The notes beneath the pieces are model-generated. The model was not told the DNA's origin and did no database searches. It saw nothing but the letters and a program-made list of their open reading frames with translations. Source: Bactrocera neohumeralis (Eukaryota; Arthropoda; Insecta; Diptera; Tephritidae). From it: a DNA stretch of 64,000 nt. The position numbers were made by a program, and so were the translations under genes. The stretch spans positions 49,374,574-49,438,573 of the forward strand of contig NC_065921.1 in the NCBI RefSeq assembly GCF_024586455.1, written 5' to 3'. Of this stretch, positions 10,365 through 22,237 are shown one piece after another (position 1 is the stretch's first letter; the number at the start of each line of letters is the position of its first letter).

Positions 10365-11847
10365 TGGATTGGAGGATGGAGTCATGTGCAGAAGTTCACG
10401 CAAGTGAGGAAAGTTCTCTGACCGCTATTCACTTGGGAGTGGCCAGAAACGATTCTTTTACATATGACTCAAGCTGCTCACGACTTCCGGTCTTTGACCA
10501 AGTATCCCCTGGGCAGCCTAAGAACATCCGCGAAATATCCCCTACATACGGTTGTGCGCTGGGTTTGGGACCCGCCACGTAAAAAACAGTAGCAATGAAA
10601 ACTAAACGACAGCCTTGGATGATAGACCCCCCTTTTGATGACGACCATGGAAAACGAAATAAGGACTACGATTTGAGGGCATGTACCTGAAATGTCCGGT
10701 CCCTTAATTGGGAAGGTGCCGCTGCCCAGCTCGTTGATGTCCTCATGAAAATGACATCCCGCAGTCCACGAAATGCATTGTACGGGACAAGGACTGAAGC
10801 GAGCAGGTCCTTATGGCATTTACTACGGTGACCATATAAAGGAGCGCAAGTTTGGTGTGGGATTCGTGGTGGGAGAGAGAATCCGTCGCCGTGTACCGTC
10901 ATTCACTCAGAGCCACAATCTGCATCAAAGAGAAGTTATTCAACTTGTCGCTGAATTGCTCCCACGCCCCGACGGAAGAGAAGTACGATGTGACCAAAGA
11001 TGCCTTCTATGAGCGCTTGGAGCGCGCTTATGAGAGCTGCCCCCGCCACGATGTCAAAATCGTGCTTGGCGACTTTAACGCCAGGGTGGGCAAAGAAGGT
11101 ATATTTGGCACTACGGTCGGTAAATTCAGCCTCCACGACGAAACATCCCCAAATGGGTTGAGGCTGATTGACTTCGCCGGGGCCCGAAATATGGTTACCT
11201 GTAGTACTAGATTCCAGCATAAGAAGATTCATCAAGCTACCTGGCTGTCTCCGGATCGAAAAATTGAAGCCAAGATTCGCACCCTCTGTGCAGCAAAAAA
11301 CGCACGCCAACAAACACATGGAAGGTTCGACGTCGAGAAACTGCAGTCACAACAGACAGCCGAAGATTTTCTACTCGGATTGCACTCCTGCTCTCTGAGA
11401 GCACTCGTCAACAACTCGGTATAAGGGAACTGTGGGACGGCATTTCAAGCTCCTTACGTACAGCTGCAACCGAAACCATCGGTTTTCGGAAAGTGCAAAA
11501 GAACAGCTGGCCCGACGAAGAGTGCCGTGTCGCAGTAGAGAGAAAACAGGCTGCCTACCTCGTAACGTTACGATCGACCACAACACGTGCGGGATGGGAT
11601 AGATACCGAGAGTTGAAAAGGGAAGCGAGACGCATTTGTAGACAGAAAAAGAAAGAGGCTGAAATGCGTGAGTACGAAGAGCTTGATAAGCTGGCCGACA
11701 GGGGTAATGCTCGAAAATTCTACGAAAAAATGCAGCGGCTTACAGAAGGTTTCAAGACCGGAGCATACCCTTGTAGAACCCCCAATGGTGATCTAGTCAC
11801 CGATGCCCAGAGCATACTTAAATTATGGAGGGAACACTTCTCCAGAA
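10365..11847 (+). pseudogene. RTE-like LINE copy, 5' UTR and endonuclease
   Basis: Starts in the untranslated leader shared with 60,600-60,790 (gggtttgggacccgccacgt). It then encodes the AP endonuclease in broken frames: AQLVDVLMK, HIKERKFGVGFVVGER, HAPTEEKYDVTKDAFYER, RHDVKIVLGDFNARVGKEG (the GDFN motif holds the catalytic Asp/Asn), FSLHDETSPNGLRLIDFAGA and KIHQATWLSPDRK. A deletion removes the NQIDHVVIDGRHV block, including the metal-binding D/H region. The linker YRELKREARRICRQKKKEAE and SILKLWREHFS follow. The copy stops abruptly at 11,847 before the RT domain, so it lacks a LINE 3' end and must have been cut after insertion. Confidence 0.8.
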
Positions 11848-12050
11848 TGGCGTAAAATAACCGATTTTTCGAATGTCAAGAATCGATTCTTAATCGACTT
11901 CGACTACTGAAGATCGATTCTGAAAAATCGATCATTTTACGAGCAAACTCGATTTTCGAGTAGAATCGGAATCGAGTTTACCATCCCAACTGGCAGCCAT
12001 CGCGTGCACATATAATAACCTCCGCAGAATAACCACCACAAAAAAAAAAA
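11848..12050. mobile_element. Possible hAT-type terminal fragment
   Basis: Dense in aatcga/tcgatt words (aaccgatttttcgaatgtca, gatcgattctgaaaaatcga), ending gtttaccatcccaactg. Reversed, that end reads CAGTTGGGATGGTAAACTCG, a layout typical of hAT element ends. The left boundary reads CAGAATGGCGTAAAATAACC. No 8-bp target duplication was found, so the assignment is weak. Confidence 0.3.
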
Positions 12051-12321
12051 CGATTTTTTTTCCATGTAATTTATTTGGAAAACAGAAAATTTGAAAGAGG
12101 CACCTCTTAATATTAATATTAAGAGCTCATCTTTTGAGTGACTTTATTTTACACATTTCGAAAGTTTTGAGCCTGTTTTTCAGTTGAAAAAAAAGGTTGC
12201 CTCAAAATGGCACACCCTAATGTACATATACATATTCTTTCTATGGCACATTTGTATGTATGTTTACGAATGCAAATACGAGCCACATATGTGCATATGT
12301 ACAAACATTTATAAAGAAATA
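12051..12321. repeat. Interspersed repeat fragment
   Basis: The tract ccatgtaatttatttggaaa ... attaatattaagagctca has a diverged counterpart at 33,457-33,530 (gtgtaatttatctgaaatag ... attaatattaagaactcaaa). Both probably come from one interspersed element, class unknown. No coding frame. Confidence 0.4.
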
Positions 12322-12528
12322 CTACTGTGACCAATTTGAAAGGTGAATTTTGCCCATTTCATCCCCTTCAAAGTAATCCCCTCCCACTGCAAAAAACGTA
12401 TGCCAATGAATTTTCCAGTCATCATAGCACTTGGAAGAATCCTCCGTCTTGATGTCCATCAGAGCCTTCTTCGATTCACCTTTTACTATATCTTCAATTG
12501 AGACAAATGGTGTCCTCGGAGTGGCCAT
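12322..12528 (-). pseudogene. Mariner-like transposase C-terminal fragment
   Basis: The minus-strand frame contains FVSIEDIVKGESKKALMDI, YDDWKIHWHTFF and GGDYFEGDE, the characteristic end of mariner-family transposases (...CFDDW-x-x-RWHKC-x-x-x-GGDYFEGD). The DDD catalytic domain is absent and the frame begins with an unrelated methionine. Fewer than 70 codons survive. It is a dead remnant. Confidence 0.65.
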
Positions 12529-12639
12529 GTGAATTTGCTGATTGCTTGCTATTTTGACGTGAAATTTAGCATAGGTGTCACTAACAGTACTATCAACTTA
12601 CAGAAAAAAAGCATCAAGCGTTATAACAACATTGGTTGC

Positions 12640-13210
12640 AACATTGAACACGCGAAGAATGCATGGTGATCATCACTTTTATGAAATTTTTTCAAAACTT
12701 AGATGTTGAAGTGGAAAAACCCGGAACATGTGGTCGTCAGAGTGATCGAAACAATCACCCATCTCAAAGCCGTGAAGACTTTTACAAGGTTTCTGCATGC
12801 AAGATTTAAAAACGCGGTTTTCCGATGAAGTTCTTGAAAGTTTCACTTTGAGTAAGCTGTTACCAAAATTTAACCTAAATTTGGAAAAAAGAGTATTTAA
12901 CTGTACTCATTGAATGCCTAATCAGACGTTTTGGGAAAATTTTGCCCAGAAACAAAGTACAGCAAAAAACGAAGCTCAAAGCAGAAGTAGCGCTATTTAA
13001 ACAACCATGGAAAATGAAAATGACTACGAGAACACAAGTGCTTTGTGCCTTAGAAAGCCTCAGCACTTTGCCAGCCATAAATGCTAGCGCTGAACGATCC
13101 TTTTCTTCTTTTGCGACAAATCAAGACTTGGCTCAGAACAACGATGCTCCAGAAAAGATTGAACGACTTCTCAACATAAACTACGAAATTGCAGTGGAAC
13201 TAGAATAAAT
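12640..13210 (+). pseudogene. hAT transposase, C-terminal half
   Basis: Broken frames show a GRQSDRNNHPSQS tract as in hAT proteins related to the ZMYM/52-kDa-repressor group. Then come DEVLESFTLSKLLPKF and the conserved hAT dimerisation region LESLSTLPAINASAERSFSS, the last continuing in a +1 frame as SSLRQIKTWLRTTMLQKRLN. The ERSFS motif is the hallmark of the dimerisation domain. Stops and at least one 1-bp shift make it non-functional. No terminal repeats or 8-bp duplication could be placed. Confidence 0.75.
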
Positions 13211-13384
13211 AATAGAAAGATTTAGTAAAATGAGCAAACTCTGTACTGATTTTATACTGTAAATTAAATGTTGAGATATGTAAAAAATAAAATCATAGTT
13301 TAAAGTCAAACATTTCTTAAATCAGTTACAAAATCATAAAGTTCCTAAAATAGATAAAATTGGATGAAAACTTAACCTATCAGC

Positions 13385-13475
13385 CATCTAACTAATATTA
13401 GGATTTTCGAACATCCGGCTGACTTTACTCCATGTGATTGGTAATTGTATGTGAGGTGCCTTAATGAAACCTAGG
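13385..13475 (-). repeat. Family D remnant, minus strand
   Basis: The complement reads tggagtaaagtcagccggat followed by gttcgaaaatcctaatatta, matching the opening part of the family D copies at 4708 and 63,424. Less than 100 bp remains. Confidence 0.55.
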
Positions 13476-14887
13476 GAACATTCTTTTAGTATGAGGCATG
13501 ATAATAGCTAATAAATAAAATCGAGTCGATACTACACCAACTCCCATATACTACATACTTGTATAATGATTTCGTTTTTCTAACAAACCTCATCCTTGGT
13601 TTCCGATCCTCTGACATTTTACACCATAAGGTATTTCCCTGGCATTAATTGCTGCAAGTTGCAAGAGTACAAAATTTTCGGTTGCACACGGACTTAGCCC
13701 TTTACAACTTTTTACTTATTATAGTTATATAAAATTTAAAAATCGCTTTTCCGCTGATTGCATACAAAGTCGAATACTGTGATCTGCATCGATATTTCTT
13801 ACGACACGTGTACGCAACATTTTCATTTCAATGTCGTAATTTGAACAAATTGTAACTACTTTATCATAAGTTATATGAAAACATGAATCTGCGTTCTCCG
13901 TCATCACCTTAAATCTATTCCAAATTTTGTGACTTCTTGGTTCATGGGCTGCGATTCCCGACTCAGATTCAAAAATAGTTTCCATTATTTGGTAGCCAAT
14001 TCGAAAATCGTAATTAATATATTCTGCTGCAGTATTCAAACAATTTTCCCCTATTATTCATTCCTATGGAAGTAAATGTTCACAAAAACAATAGTATTAG
14101 TCCATAACTTCAACATTATCTCATGTTACGAAGATCTCTTCCAAATAACATTAGTTGTTCAGAACACGGTTACCGCGATCCTGAATCCGACACAAATGAC
14201 AACTATATGGACAGACGGTCCACCAATAAGAGGACCATACAACAAAAACATCAACAATAATAATAATAGGATCTCACGGGGAGAAATGATTGATTTAGTG
14301 GAGATTTATTATTAACTGCAAACAAAAATTATGCTATTTTTGTATGAATAATGAAGAAAGAAAAAAATATTTGTTTAAGTGTAAATAAACAAAAGTGGAA
14401 CTTGAACATTGATGAATACTTTTAAAAAACATTGACACCGAACCCGGTAGAGCTTCAATAGTTAAGTTCTAGGAATGATTGCTATATTAATGAATTTTGG
14501 ATCGAAACACACACAAATTCTTATTTTGTTAATAATTACATACCCATTTAAATATTAGCAAACAGTTGAATATTAGTTATCCATTATGAAACAATAATAA
14601 AAGTTGAAATTGGAATTAATCCGAACTAAATCGGCCATTTCTCCCTCTGTGGATTGGTTATAATGTTGGTTGACAGATGTTTTCCTTTAAAATCTTTAGA
14701 CAGATCAGGTAAACTGACAGATCATATACATTTTTTTAATCACATTTTTGCTTAAGTGGACACTTAGCGGTCAGTACTTCTTGATCGTGTTATTACATCG
14801 AAGATCGTATCCTGCACTATACACCCCATCTTCATCAATTCAAGTGTGTTCAAATTACTTGAACAATAATATACAGTCCACTGTCAA
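13476..14887. other. No gene seen
   Basis: AT-rich non-coding sequence. Frames at 13,725-14,039 (minus) and 14,076-14,315 (plus) have no family resemblance. The latter ends in an asparagine run from an ACA/AAT repeat. It may be unique intergenic DNA. Confidence 0.4.
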
Positions 14888-15556
14888 GTGCTGAACACAT
14901 AGAGCACGACAGACTCCAAGCGACATCTGTCAAATATTAAAATACACACGTTCTTATGGACACAGTTATTTAGACAGCTAACTTGAAAATATTATTAAAT
15001 TTACCACCAATAGTAGGACGACAGTAGAGTTGACAGTAGAGAGGAGTGATGCCACTAATATGTAAAATGTAAAATTATTCAAAGCTCTAGCAAACCTGAC
15101 GTTATTTTACAAATAAAAGCATAATTTAGCTCTGTTATATCATTTGTAATAACAATTGATAATTTAAAACAAATTGTTGTAATATATTTGCCACTACTGT
15201 TTAAAGTTAGCTACATATAATATTTGTCATAACTGTATTTGAAACTGAAGTCAACTCTCTCAGTTATATTCATAGAATTCTTTTGTACCATTGGTCATTC
15301 GCAAATAAATGTTCTGGAAAGAAGCCTTGTTGTTTTTCAGTGCCTCTAAACCGGCTGCGAATTAAGTTATTACTTTCTACACAAATAAATTTACCTATTT
15401 ACTTATTTTATTAAAATTTCATTGAAGTGAAAGTATGGCCACAACGAAATTGTGTACATGCAACATGGAGAGCTGTATTGCCATTGTTATGTTGCTGCCT
15501 TCTCACAAATGTTCATGTAGAAGGCTGCAGTCTGTCGCGCTCATTGTGTTCAGCAC
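14888..15556. repeat. 669-bp segment bounded by inverted repeats
   Basis: The left edge GTGCTGAACACATAGAGCAC and the right edge, read reversed, GTGCTGAACACAATGAGCGC match over about 28 bp, through CGACAGACT, with an indel and a few changes. It could be a small terminal-inverted-repeat element or two opposed ends of one larger element. The minus-strand half carries aataaa and looks LTR-like. No target duplication was seen and no protein is encoded. Confidence 0.4.
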
Positions 15557-16929
15557 ATCACTTATTACCCCCCACCCGAGGTAAAGAATAAGTGACACAG
15601 CGCTGCAACAACTTTACTAAACATCAAGTGCGTGGATTTCAAATTCACAATGATCGCAGCGACAGGAAAGAAGGAAAACTGTAAGAGCAACATTTAATGA
15701 ATTAGGTAACGAAAGAAAAAATACGCTACCACCATACTATTTTGCTAGAAGAAAGCAAGGTTAGCATTAAACATGCTCATTTTGCAACAATTGTGCTGTT
15801 TTCTTAAATAAAAGAATAAGAGAGGATGACGTTTATGGCACAGATCCGCTTAACATGTTCCATTTTATATGACTGGCATGTCTGAATCACGCGTACACAA
15901 TAAGTGGTAGTAGAAAGGATTTTTATGAGCGATATCTTTTGCGAAAACATGCTAACGCAGTTCGAAAAACAACAATGTCGACCTAAGTGCGGTAAATAAA
16001 ATGAAGTAAACGTAAGTGAAAAGAGTGCGAGGCACATATGTACATATAAATACCATATGTAATGATAGCCGATTAAGAATAGTTATGTAGTAAGAATGTT
16101 TAAGTATAGGACGATAACCTAATTATGGCGTCGAAGTTAAATAAATGTGTTACCGCGTTTTTTCTCACTCAGACTATGTAAAGAATGCAAAAAGAAATGG
16201 TTACGAATATTTGGTTGGCTTCGAGTGTTAATTAAGTAGCACTTTGGCATGATTGAAATTTTGAAAGCGTTCAATGAAAGTATACACGAACATAGGTATA
16301 TACATGTACTTATATAACATTTTTTCACAATGTTCGTACATAAACGGTGATTTCTTTATATCATTAGGAAATAGATTACTCATAGATTAATTTTGTAGGC
16401 TAGTGAGTCAGGCATAAACCAGGTTTGGTCCTTAGCGATGCCAGATGGAGTGCCGTTACATACTTCCTTGTCATGCTCTTTTTTCGTTATCGAATGGCAG
16501 CCGTTCACCAACCTCGTTGCTATTGCATTGCTATCAATGCATTGTCAATGCATGTCACCCAGTAAAAATGAAGTCGCTTGTTCCTGGCGACCCTGTCCCC
16601 TGCTGCCTTGCTTTTTCAGCTAACATTTGGAAATAGATATGTATATGTATGTGTTTGTCAAGTAAAAAGCCAAAACTATTCAATTAGCTGTCCAAGAAGG
16701 GTTCTATCTCTGTACAAACCAATTCTACATAAACTTCCTGTTTTCATGGTCCTGAAAGTGCAGGAACTTTTAGAACAAGTAAAGAAGGGTTATGTTCGAG
16801 CCCAACCGACATGTTATCCTCTTGCAATTTGTTTCAATCATAGCCAGGGAAATGCCTTAAGGTGCGAAACAGAAAACAAATGATCGGAATCTAAGCAATT
16901 GTATATACTATATATCTAAATATGTATAT
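15557..16929. other. No gene supported
   Basis: A GC-richer patch at 16,430-16,620 carries two overlapping short frames, neither resembling a known protein and neither with clear splice sites. The rest is AT-rich, with TATATG/TATGTA simple sequence at 16,630-16,950. Host unique sequence is possible here. Confidence 0.35.
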
Positions 16930-17084
16930 GTATATATAGGAGAAAAAGAAAAATCATTTTGTATTATGTTGGGGTAGTATCGGCCCGATTTTATCTATTT
17001 TTCCAATATTGCATACTATTAACATATCACATACTAATAAAATATTGAAATAAATGAATGTTCGAAATTTCTGATATTAGTTTT
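16930..17084 (+). repeat. Family D copy 4, left half
   Basis: Contains cggcccgattttatctattt and atgttcgaaatttctgatattag, the opening part of family D. It stops exactly where the I-clade LINE begins. The matching right half resumes at 31,193, so this copy was the LINE's target. Confidence 0.55.
17073..17084. other. Target-site duplication of I-clade LINE (left)
   Basis: TGATATTAGTTT, repeated exactly at 31,193-31,204. A 12-bp duplication is typical of target-primed reverse transcription and fixes both ends of the LINE. Confidence 0.8.
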
Positions 17085-17291
17085 TATTTTTTTTTTTATT
17101 TATTTATAACAATTTATACAATAATAAATTACAGCATAAATTAAAAAGCGACACTAGCTACTGGGCTTTCAGTCGTCCTTTTAGTTCTAAAATGTTAACT
17201 TTTAGCTCGGTAATATCGGAAAACAAAAATTTTAATTACATTAGATATATACTGTTAAGCTATACTGTTCTAAGGAGGATGCCTAAATAAG

Positions 17292-20200
17292 CTAAATTTG
17301 ATTAAGAATATTATTGCGTTTTAAAAAGTTATATACGTGCATAATGTTGTCATGGCTAGGTGTAGATAACGCTCTTGTTAAGTTAATGTTGCCGGTGCGG
17401 TCGGACTCCGTGATGTTCGGACATTGGGCAATCATGTGTTGTACTGTGTTGCTCCCACCACACAGAGGGCAGCAGAATGGATTACCTCTAGTTAAAAGAT
17501 GAGAATAAGTAAATATTGTATGCCCCAGCCTAAGACGAATGTATGGCTTCAGAACATTTGCTGGCAAACTTGCTGGTTAAGAAGGTGTAACTCTCTTTGG
17601 GTTTAGTTTGCAGTAGTCGTGACCTTGGATTGCCCAATCAGTTAAATCGAGTTTAAGTCTTTCGTTTTTTATTGCGTTGTGCAGATCGGATTTGGTCAGA
17701 CGGTTAAGAGTTAGTGCAGGAGACTTTATCACATTTTTGGCAGCGGTGTCAGCTCGTTCGTTTCCTAAGATTCTGACATGACCAGGGATCCACATTAGCT
17801 TAATTTTGTTTGGTGCTGCGATTAATGAGTTCCTAATGAAGGAAATTATTTTATTCGTGTTGGAAGGGGATTTGATTGCAGTGATCCGAGCAAATCATAT
17901 ATTTTCCTTTATTCTTTTTCGCGTACTTGACCGCCAACTCAATTGCTAAAGCTTCAGCAGTAAAAATTGTGCACATGGGATAAAGAAGCCACTGACATAT
18001 TGCATCTCCATCTTTGTTTGTTACAGCCAAGGAAGTATAGTCTGATGTCCTAGACCCGTCGGTGAATATAAAATTCCATCCAGTAGCGCTGTAAGTTTCG
18101 ACTGCCTCTGAGAATGATGCTCTATAGACCGTGTTTGGGGTATGTTGTCTAGGTAAGCTGAGTAATGAATCCTCAAAAGATGTGGAACTGATAAGCCAAG
18201 GGGGAAAAGTTTCAACAACTCTTTTCTCTCGGTAAAGAGATATGAAATTCTCCTTGACGAAAACAAGAGATCTCGATAACGCTGATGGGATCCTCAGCTG
18301 CCTTTTACGTGAAATTACGTTGTTGAATGCATTTGCTAACGCTGTGTTTGTAGCGTCAAGTAGTTTTCCAAGAACACGATTTGTTGTATCGGACACTCTG
18401 TTGGATATGCTCGGTAGGCCAGATTCGGCCAATAGAAATTTCGTTGGTGAAGTTGGAAAAGCCTTGAGACTTCGGCGGATAGCTGCATGATAGGGAGCTG
18501 AGATTCTGGAGATTGTAGATTTTGCACAGTGTCCATAGATCGGCAGGGCGTAATCAACCTTCGATAGTAGTAGAGCTCTGACAACATTGATAAGCGTAGC
18601 AGAATGTATATAGCTATGTTTGCATGAAAGATACTTAATAATATTTAATCTAGATATTAAGGAACTTCTAATATAATTACAATGTTGCTTAAAGCAATAT
18701 TTAGAGTCTACGATTAATCCTAGTATATTTAAGCTATCTTTAGTATTAATTGTATGGTTTTCAACATTGAGTATAATGTTACACGGCGTCCTCTTTCGAC
18801 ATATATGTAGTAGGTTGGTTTTTTCTAGTGAGAGGAGTACTCCCGAAGTTGTGGACCATGCTGCAATGTCGTTTAGAACATCTTTAAAAATGTTTTGCAC
18901 AGCAGAGATATCGTTGACTTTTGAGAAGATGAGGACATCATCTGCATAGATTTGATGCTCTATTTTCTTGTGCTTGGATAAAAGGTTGCTTAATTCATCA
19001 AATGCGATAACAAAAAGTAGGGCGGAAAGGGGTGAACCTTGAGGAGTGCCGTTTGATAAATTGCGCGTTGGTGAGAGGAAACCATTAACTGACACTGATA
19101 GTTTCCTGTTAGTAAGAAAAGATTTAATGATATTTAAAATCTTGGGGCCAACCTTCCATTTTTGTAGTTGTTTTAATATAACGTGCATTCCTATGCGATC
19201 AAATGCCTTTTGGAAATCTAACGACAACAACGATACGTGATTTTTGCTAGACAAAGCAGTGGTCACAAAATTATCGAATAAAAGTAAAGTGTCCATGGTA
19301 CCATGACCTTTCTTGTAAGCAACTTGACGGGGGCTAATTAAGTTGTTTCTTCTAGCGAACCACGCCAGACGAGTTCCAATGATCTTTTCGAAGACTTTCC
19401 CGAGACAACTCAAAAGAGAGATAGGACGATAACTGTTGACATCAGTTGATGATTTTCCGGGTTTTAGTATCGGGATTATATTTGATGTTTTCCAGAATTG
19501 TGGATAAACAGCGGTGTCAAAGATGTTATTATACAGTTCAACTAGACGTTTCTTAATTGAAATCGGGAGGTTTTCCATCATTGGGTAAGATATTTTATCT
19601 AACCCAGGCGTTTTCCCTTTTACTGAGGAAAAAGCATATTTAAATTCAGAAAGCGATATTCTCGATTCTAACATTTTTGCAGTTGAGGAAAGGTCATATG
19701 TTGTATCAGTGAAGCTGTCTGGAATTGATGCTTTGCTATTACGAAATTGAAAGCCAAAGTGTTCATCAGAACTCGCGGCAGAGAAGTGGTTTGCAAAGAA
19801 ATTCGAAATTTGTTCAGACATGATTAGCGGTTCAACAGGAGTGTTGATCCGTGGGATATACGAATTTTTAGTACCACCTGTCAATAAATTTATTTCATTC
19901 CAGATTTTTTTGGGCTAGGAAGCAGGATTGATATTCGCTGTGAACTTTTGGAAGCAGAGTCGTTTCGCTTCTTTAGCCATGCGTAGAAAATTAGCGTTCG
20001 ATCTCTTGTACTCTATTAAGTTTTCAAGCGTTTGACAACGTTTGTATTCGTGCCATGCCTGTTGCTTCTTTGATCTAAGAGACGCTAGATTGGCGTTCCA
20101 CCATGGTACATTGTGCTCGGATTTTCTACCATTTGTATGTGGAATAGACAGATTTGCTGCGGAGCGAATAATTTTTTGAATAAGAGCAGCTTCTCTATTA

Positions 20201-20687
20201 TTGTTATTAGAGATGGGAATTTTGTTATTTGCCTCTTCACATAGATCTGAAAATTTACGCCAGTCAGCGAAGTCAGTTTTAAATATGAATTTTGGTTTGA
20301 ATTTGGAACGATATCGCTGCGTGTTGATTTTGCAGATAATTGGATAGTGCTCGCTACCGTGTAAGTCGCTTGACAAACTCCAACTGCAATTTGGGGCAAG
20401 GGATGCTGAGCAAAAGGTGAGGTCAAGATGCGAGAATGTGCCATGAGTTGAAAAGTGGGTTGCACTACCATCGTTAAGGCAAATGAGGTCGGAAGTGAGC
20501 AAAGCATCTTCAATGTGTTTTCCTCTTGTGTTTTCTTTTGGAGATCCCCATATTGAACTCCAAGCATTAAGATCACCTGCGAGTATAACAGGTGATGAGA
20601 CTTGTTGCAGCAAGTATAATATGTCTGCGTTTGAAAAGGTTTGTGTCGGCGGTATGTAAGCGCAAATTATATTAAGTTTTATTAAGT
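17292..20687 (-). pseudogene. I-clade LINE ORF2, EN 3' part to RNase H
   Basis: From 20,687 down: the second half of the AP endonuclease (LNIICAYIPPTQTF, VILAGDLNAWSSIWGS, GTFSHLDLTF, GSEHYPIICK), then the NVPWWNANLASLRSKKQQAW linker. An in-frame TAG lies at 19,915-19,917. The reverse transcriptase follows (VNSYRPISLLSCLGKVFEKI, LLSLDFQKAFDRIGM, NGTPQGSPLSALLF, QIYADDVLIFSK with the catalytic ADD), then RNase H (FIFTDGSRTS, FTAEALAIELAVKYA). Near 17,889 a small deletion shifts the frame and removes residues after ICSD. Downstream are MWIPGHVRILGNERADTAAK, a TAA at 17,577-17,579, and a CCPLCGGSNTVQHMIAQCP zinc-finger-like motif, ending at 17,292. The upstream half of EN lies at 23,401-23,657, beyond the Harbinger insertion. 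Product would be the LINE's nuclease/polymerase. Confidence 0.9.
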
Positions 20688-20690
20688 ATT

Positions 20691-20716
20691 CAGCCCTATC
20701 ACGCAATCCATCGTAG
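20691..20716. repeat. Harbinger left terminal inverted repeat
   Basis: Begins CAGCCCTATCACGC. All 26 bases match the complement of 23,372-23,397. ATT lies immediately outside. Confidence 0.85.
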
Positions 20717-20912
20717 CGAAGCTACGAATACGAATGTCCGCTACGAATACGCATAATTTGCTATCACTGAATTCATGTGAGTTCGAAACTTTTGTTGCCA
20801 GACTTAAATTTGAATTTTGACATTTCGAAATCAGCTGTGTAGAAGAAAATATTAAAATTTTGATTAATAAAAGTGAAATCGTTTATATTCAAATTGATTT
20901 TACGAACAAAAT

Positions 20913-22175
20913 ATGTATTCGCTAACGTTTTTATTTATGTTGCTTGAGGAAGAACGTGAGAGAAGTCGGCGTGATCTAAAAATTCAACGAAAATCACTGA
21001 GGGACAAGAGCAACCCTTTCGATGTGGACGAAACAATGTACAGTTCAAAAATCCACAAAAATTCATTATTAAATTTTATTAAAATTATTTTTCTAAAACA
21101 GGTTTATTAAAAACTATCGCTTAAATAAGGCGGCCTTTACATATGTCCTCGATGTTCTAGAGAGGAATGCAAGTTCTTCAAGATCGTCATCTATTTCTTT
21201 ACTTCATCGATTGTCTTCGGTTTTACGGTTTTTAGCTGAAGGAAGCTATCAGCATGGAGTGGGTAAAGACTTCGATATTCCAATGGCTCAGTCAACATTT
21301 TGTTGCATCTTAAAAGAAGTATTGGGATTGCTTCAGTCCCATTTGTGCCCTCAGTGGATAAACCTCGAGTTAAGTAATGTTGAAAAAAGGGAAGCGAAAA
21401 AGGATTTTTTTCAGAAATACGGATTTCCAGGCGCGATTTTGTGTGTAGACGGGACACATATTAAAATCGTTGCTCCAACTAAAGATAAGTTTCTCTATTA
21501 TAACCGCAAAGGATACTTTAGTATCAATGCCATGATTGTAAGTCTGGTAACAAATTCGCATTTCAAACATCTTAATCAATGTTTTGCAGATATGTGACAA
21601 TAAAATGAAAATACGTTATGTGAACGCTCAGTTTCCTGGCAGCAATCACGACTCGCACATATGGAATGTCAGCAATGCTCGTTATTTTCTTGAGAAAAAG
21701 TACCTCGATGGTGAACGAAACACTTGGCTTTTGGGTATTATACATACAAACATATATATTACAAAAATTCCCAAAATTTTATATTTGTACAGGAGATGCT
21801 GGATATGCCTTAGAACCATGGTTAATGACACCATTCCGTACCCCTCCCTCAGGAAGCCCAGAAGAGAAATATAATAAAATACATGCAAAAGCGAGAAATA
21901 TCGTTGAAAGAACAATAGGAGTTTTTAAAAATCGATTTAGATGTCTTTTGGGTGCTCGTGAACTTCACTACGAGCCATGGAAGGCATCTCAAATCGTTAA
22001 TGTTGCGGCAGCGTTACACAACGTTTGCATTCACTTTCGCGTGAATGATGAAAGTTTAGAAAATAATTCGGAACCAAATATTTTGACAGAAAGTAATGAA
22101 ATTCTTTCATCAACTTATAGTGAAGCAGCTTCACAAATCAGAGAAGCTATATGTGCAACACTTACCAGAGTATAA
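20913..22175 (+). CDS. Harbinger transposase (DDE_Tnp_4), four exons
   Basis: Predicted exons are 20,913-21,037, 21,102-21,537, 21,590-21,734 and 21,793-22,175. The introns of 64, 52 and 58 bp all have GT...AG ends, and the frame stays open across every junction, giving 362 residues, about the usual HARBI1-like length. The first ATG with an in-frame path was chosen as the start. Exon 1 carries the typical RRDLKIQRKSLRDKSNPFDV lead. The catalytic triad is visible as CVDGTH (Asp about 158), FPGSNHDSHIW (Asp about 208) and VERTIGVFKNRFR (Glu about 274). The GDAGY and VAAALHNVCI blocks are also family signatures. The enzyme would bind the element ends and cut and rejoin DNA in the nucleus, with the Myb-like partner encoded convergently at 22,238-23,192. 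No disabling mutation seen. Confidence 0.88.
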
Positions 22176-22237
22176 TATTCTAAATAAATATTAACATAAA
22201 ATGGTTATAGTTTTAAATAAGTATTTATTTAATTAAT

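Noticed and set aside
11493..11855. 120-codon open frame, considered as a host gene
   Set aside because: It is the EN-RT linker of the RTE family, repeated at 7,100-7,400 and 60,000-60,300.
13725..14315. Frames on both strands, considered as a divergent gene pair
   Set aside because: Neither resembles a known protein. The plus-strand one depends on an AAC/AAT simple repeat for its length.
16438..16636. GC-richer patch with two frames, considered as a coding exon
   Set aside because: The frames overlap each other, lack clear splice signals and show no conserved motif. Left as unexplained sequence.
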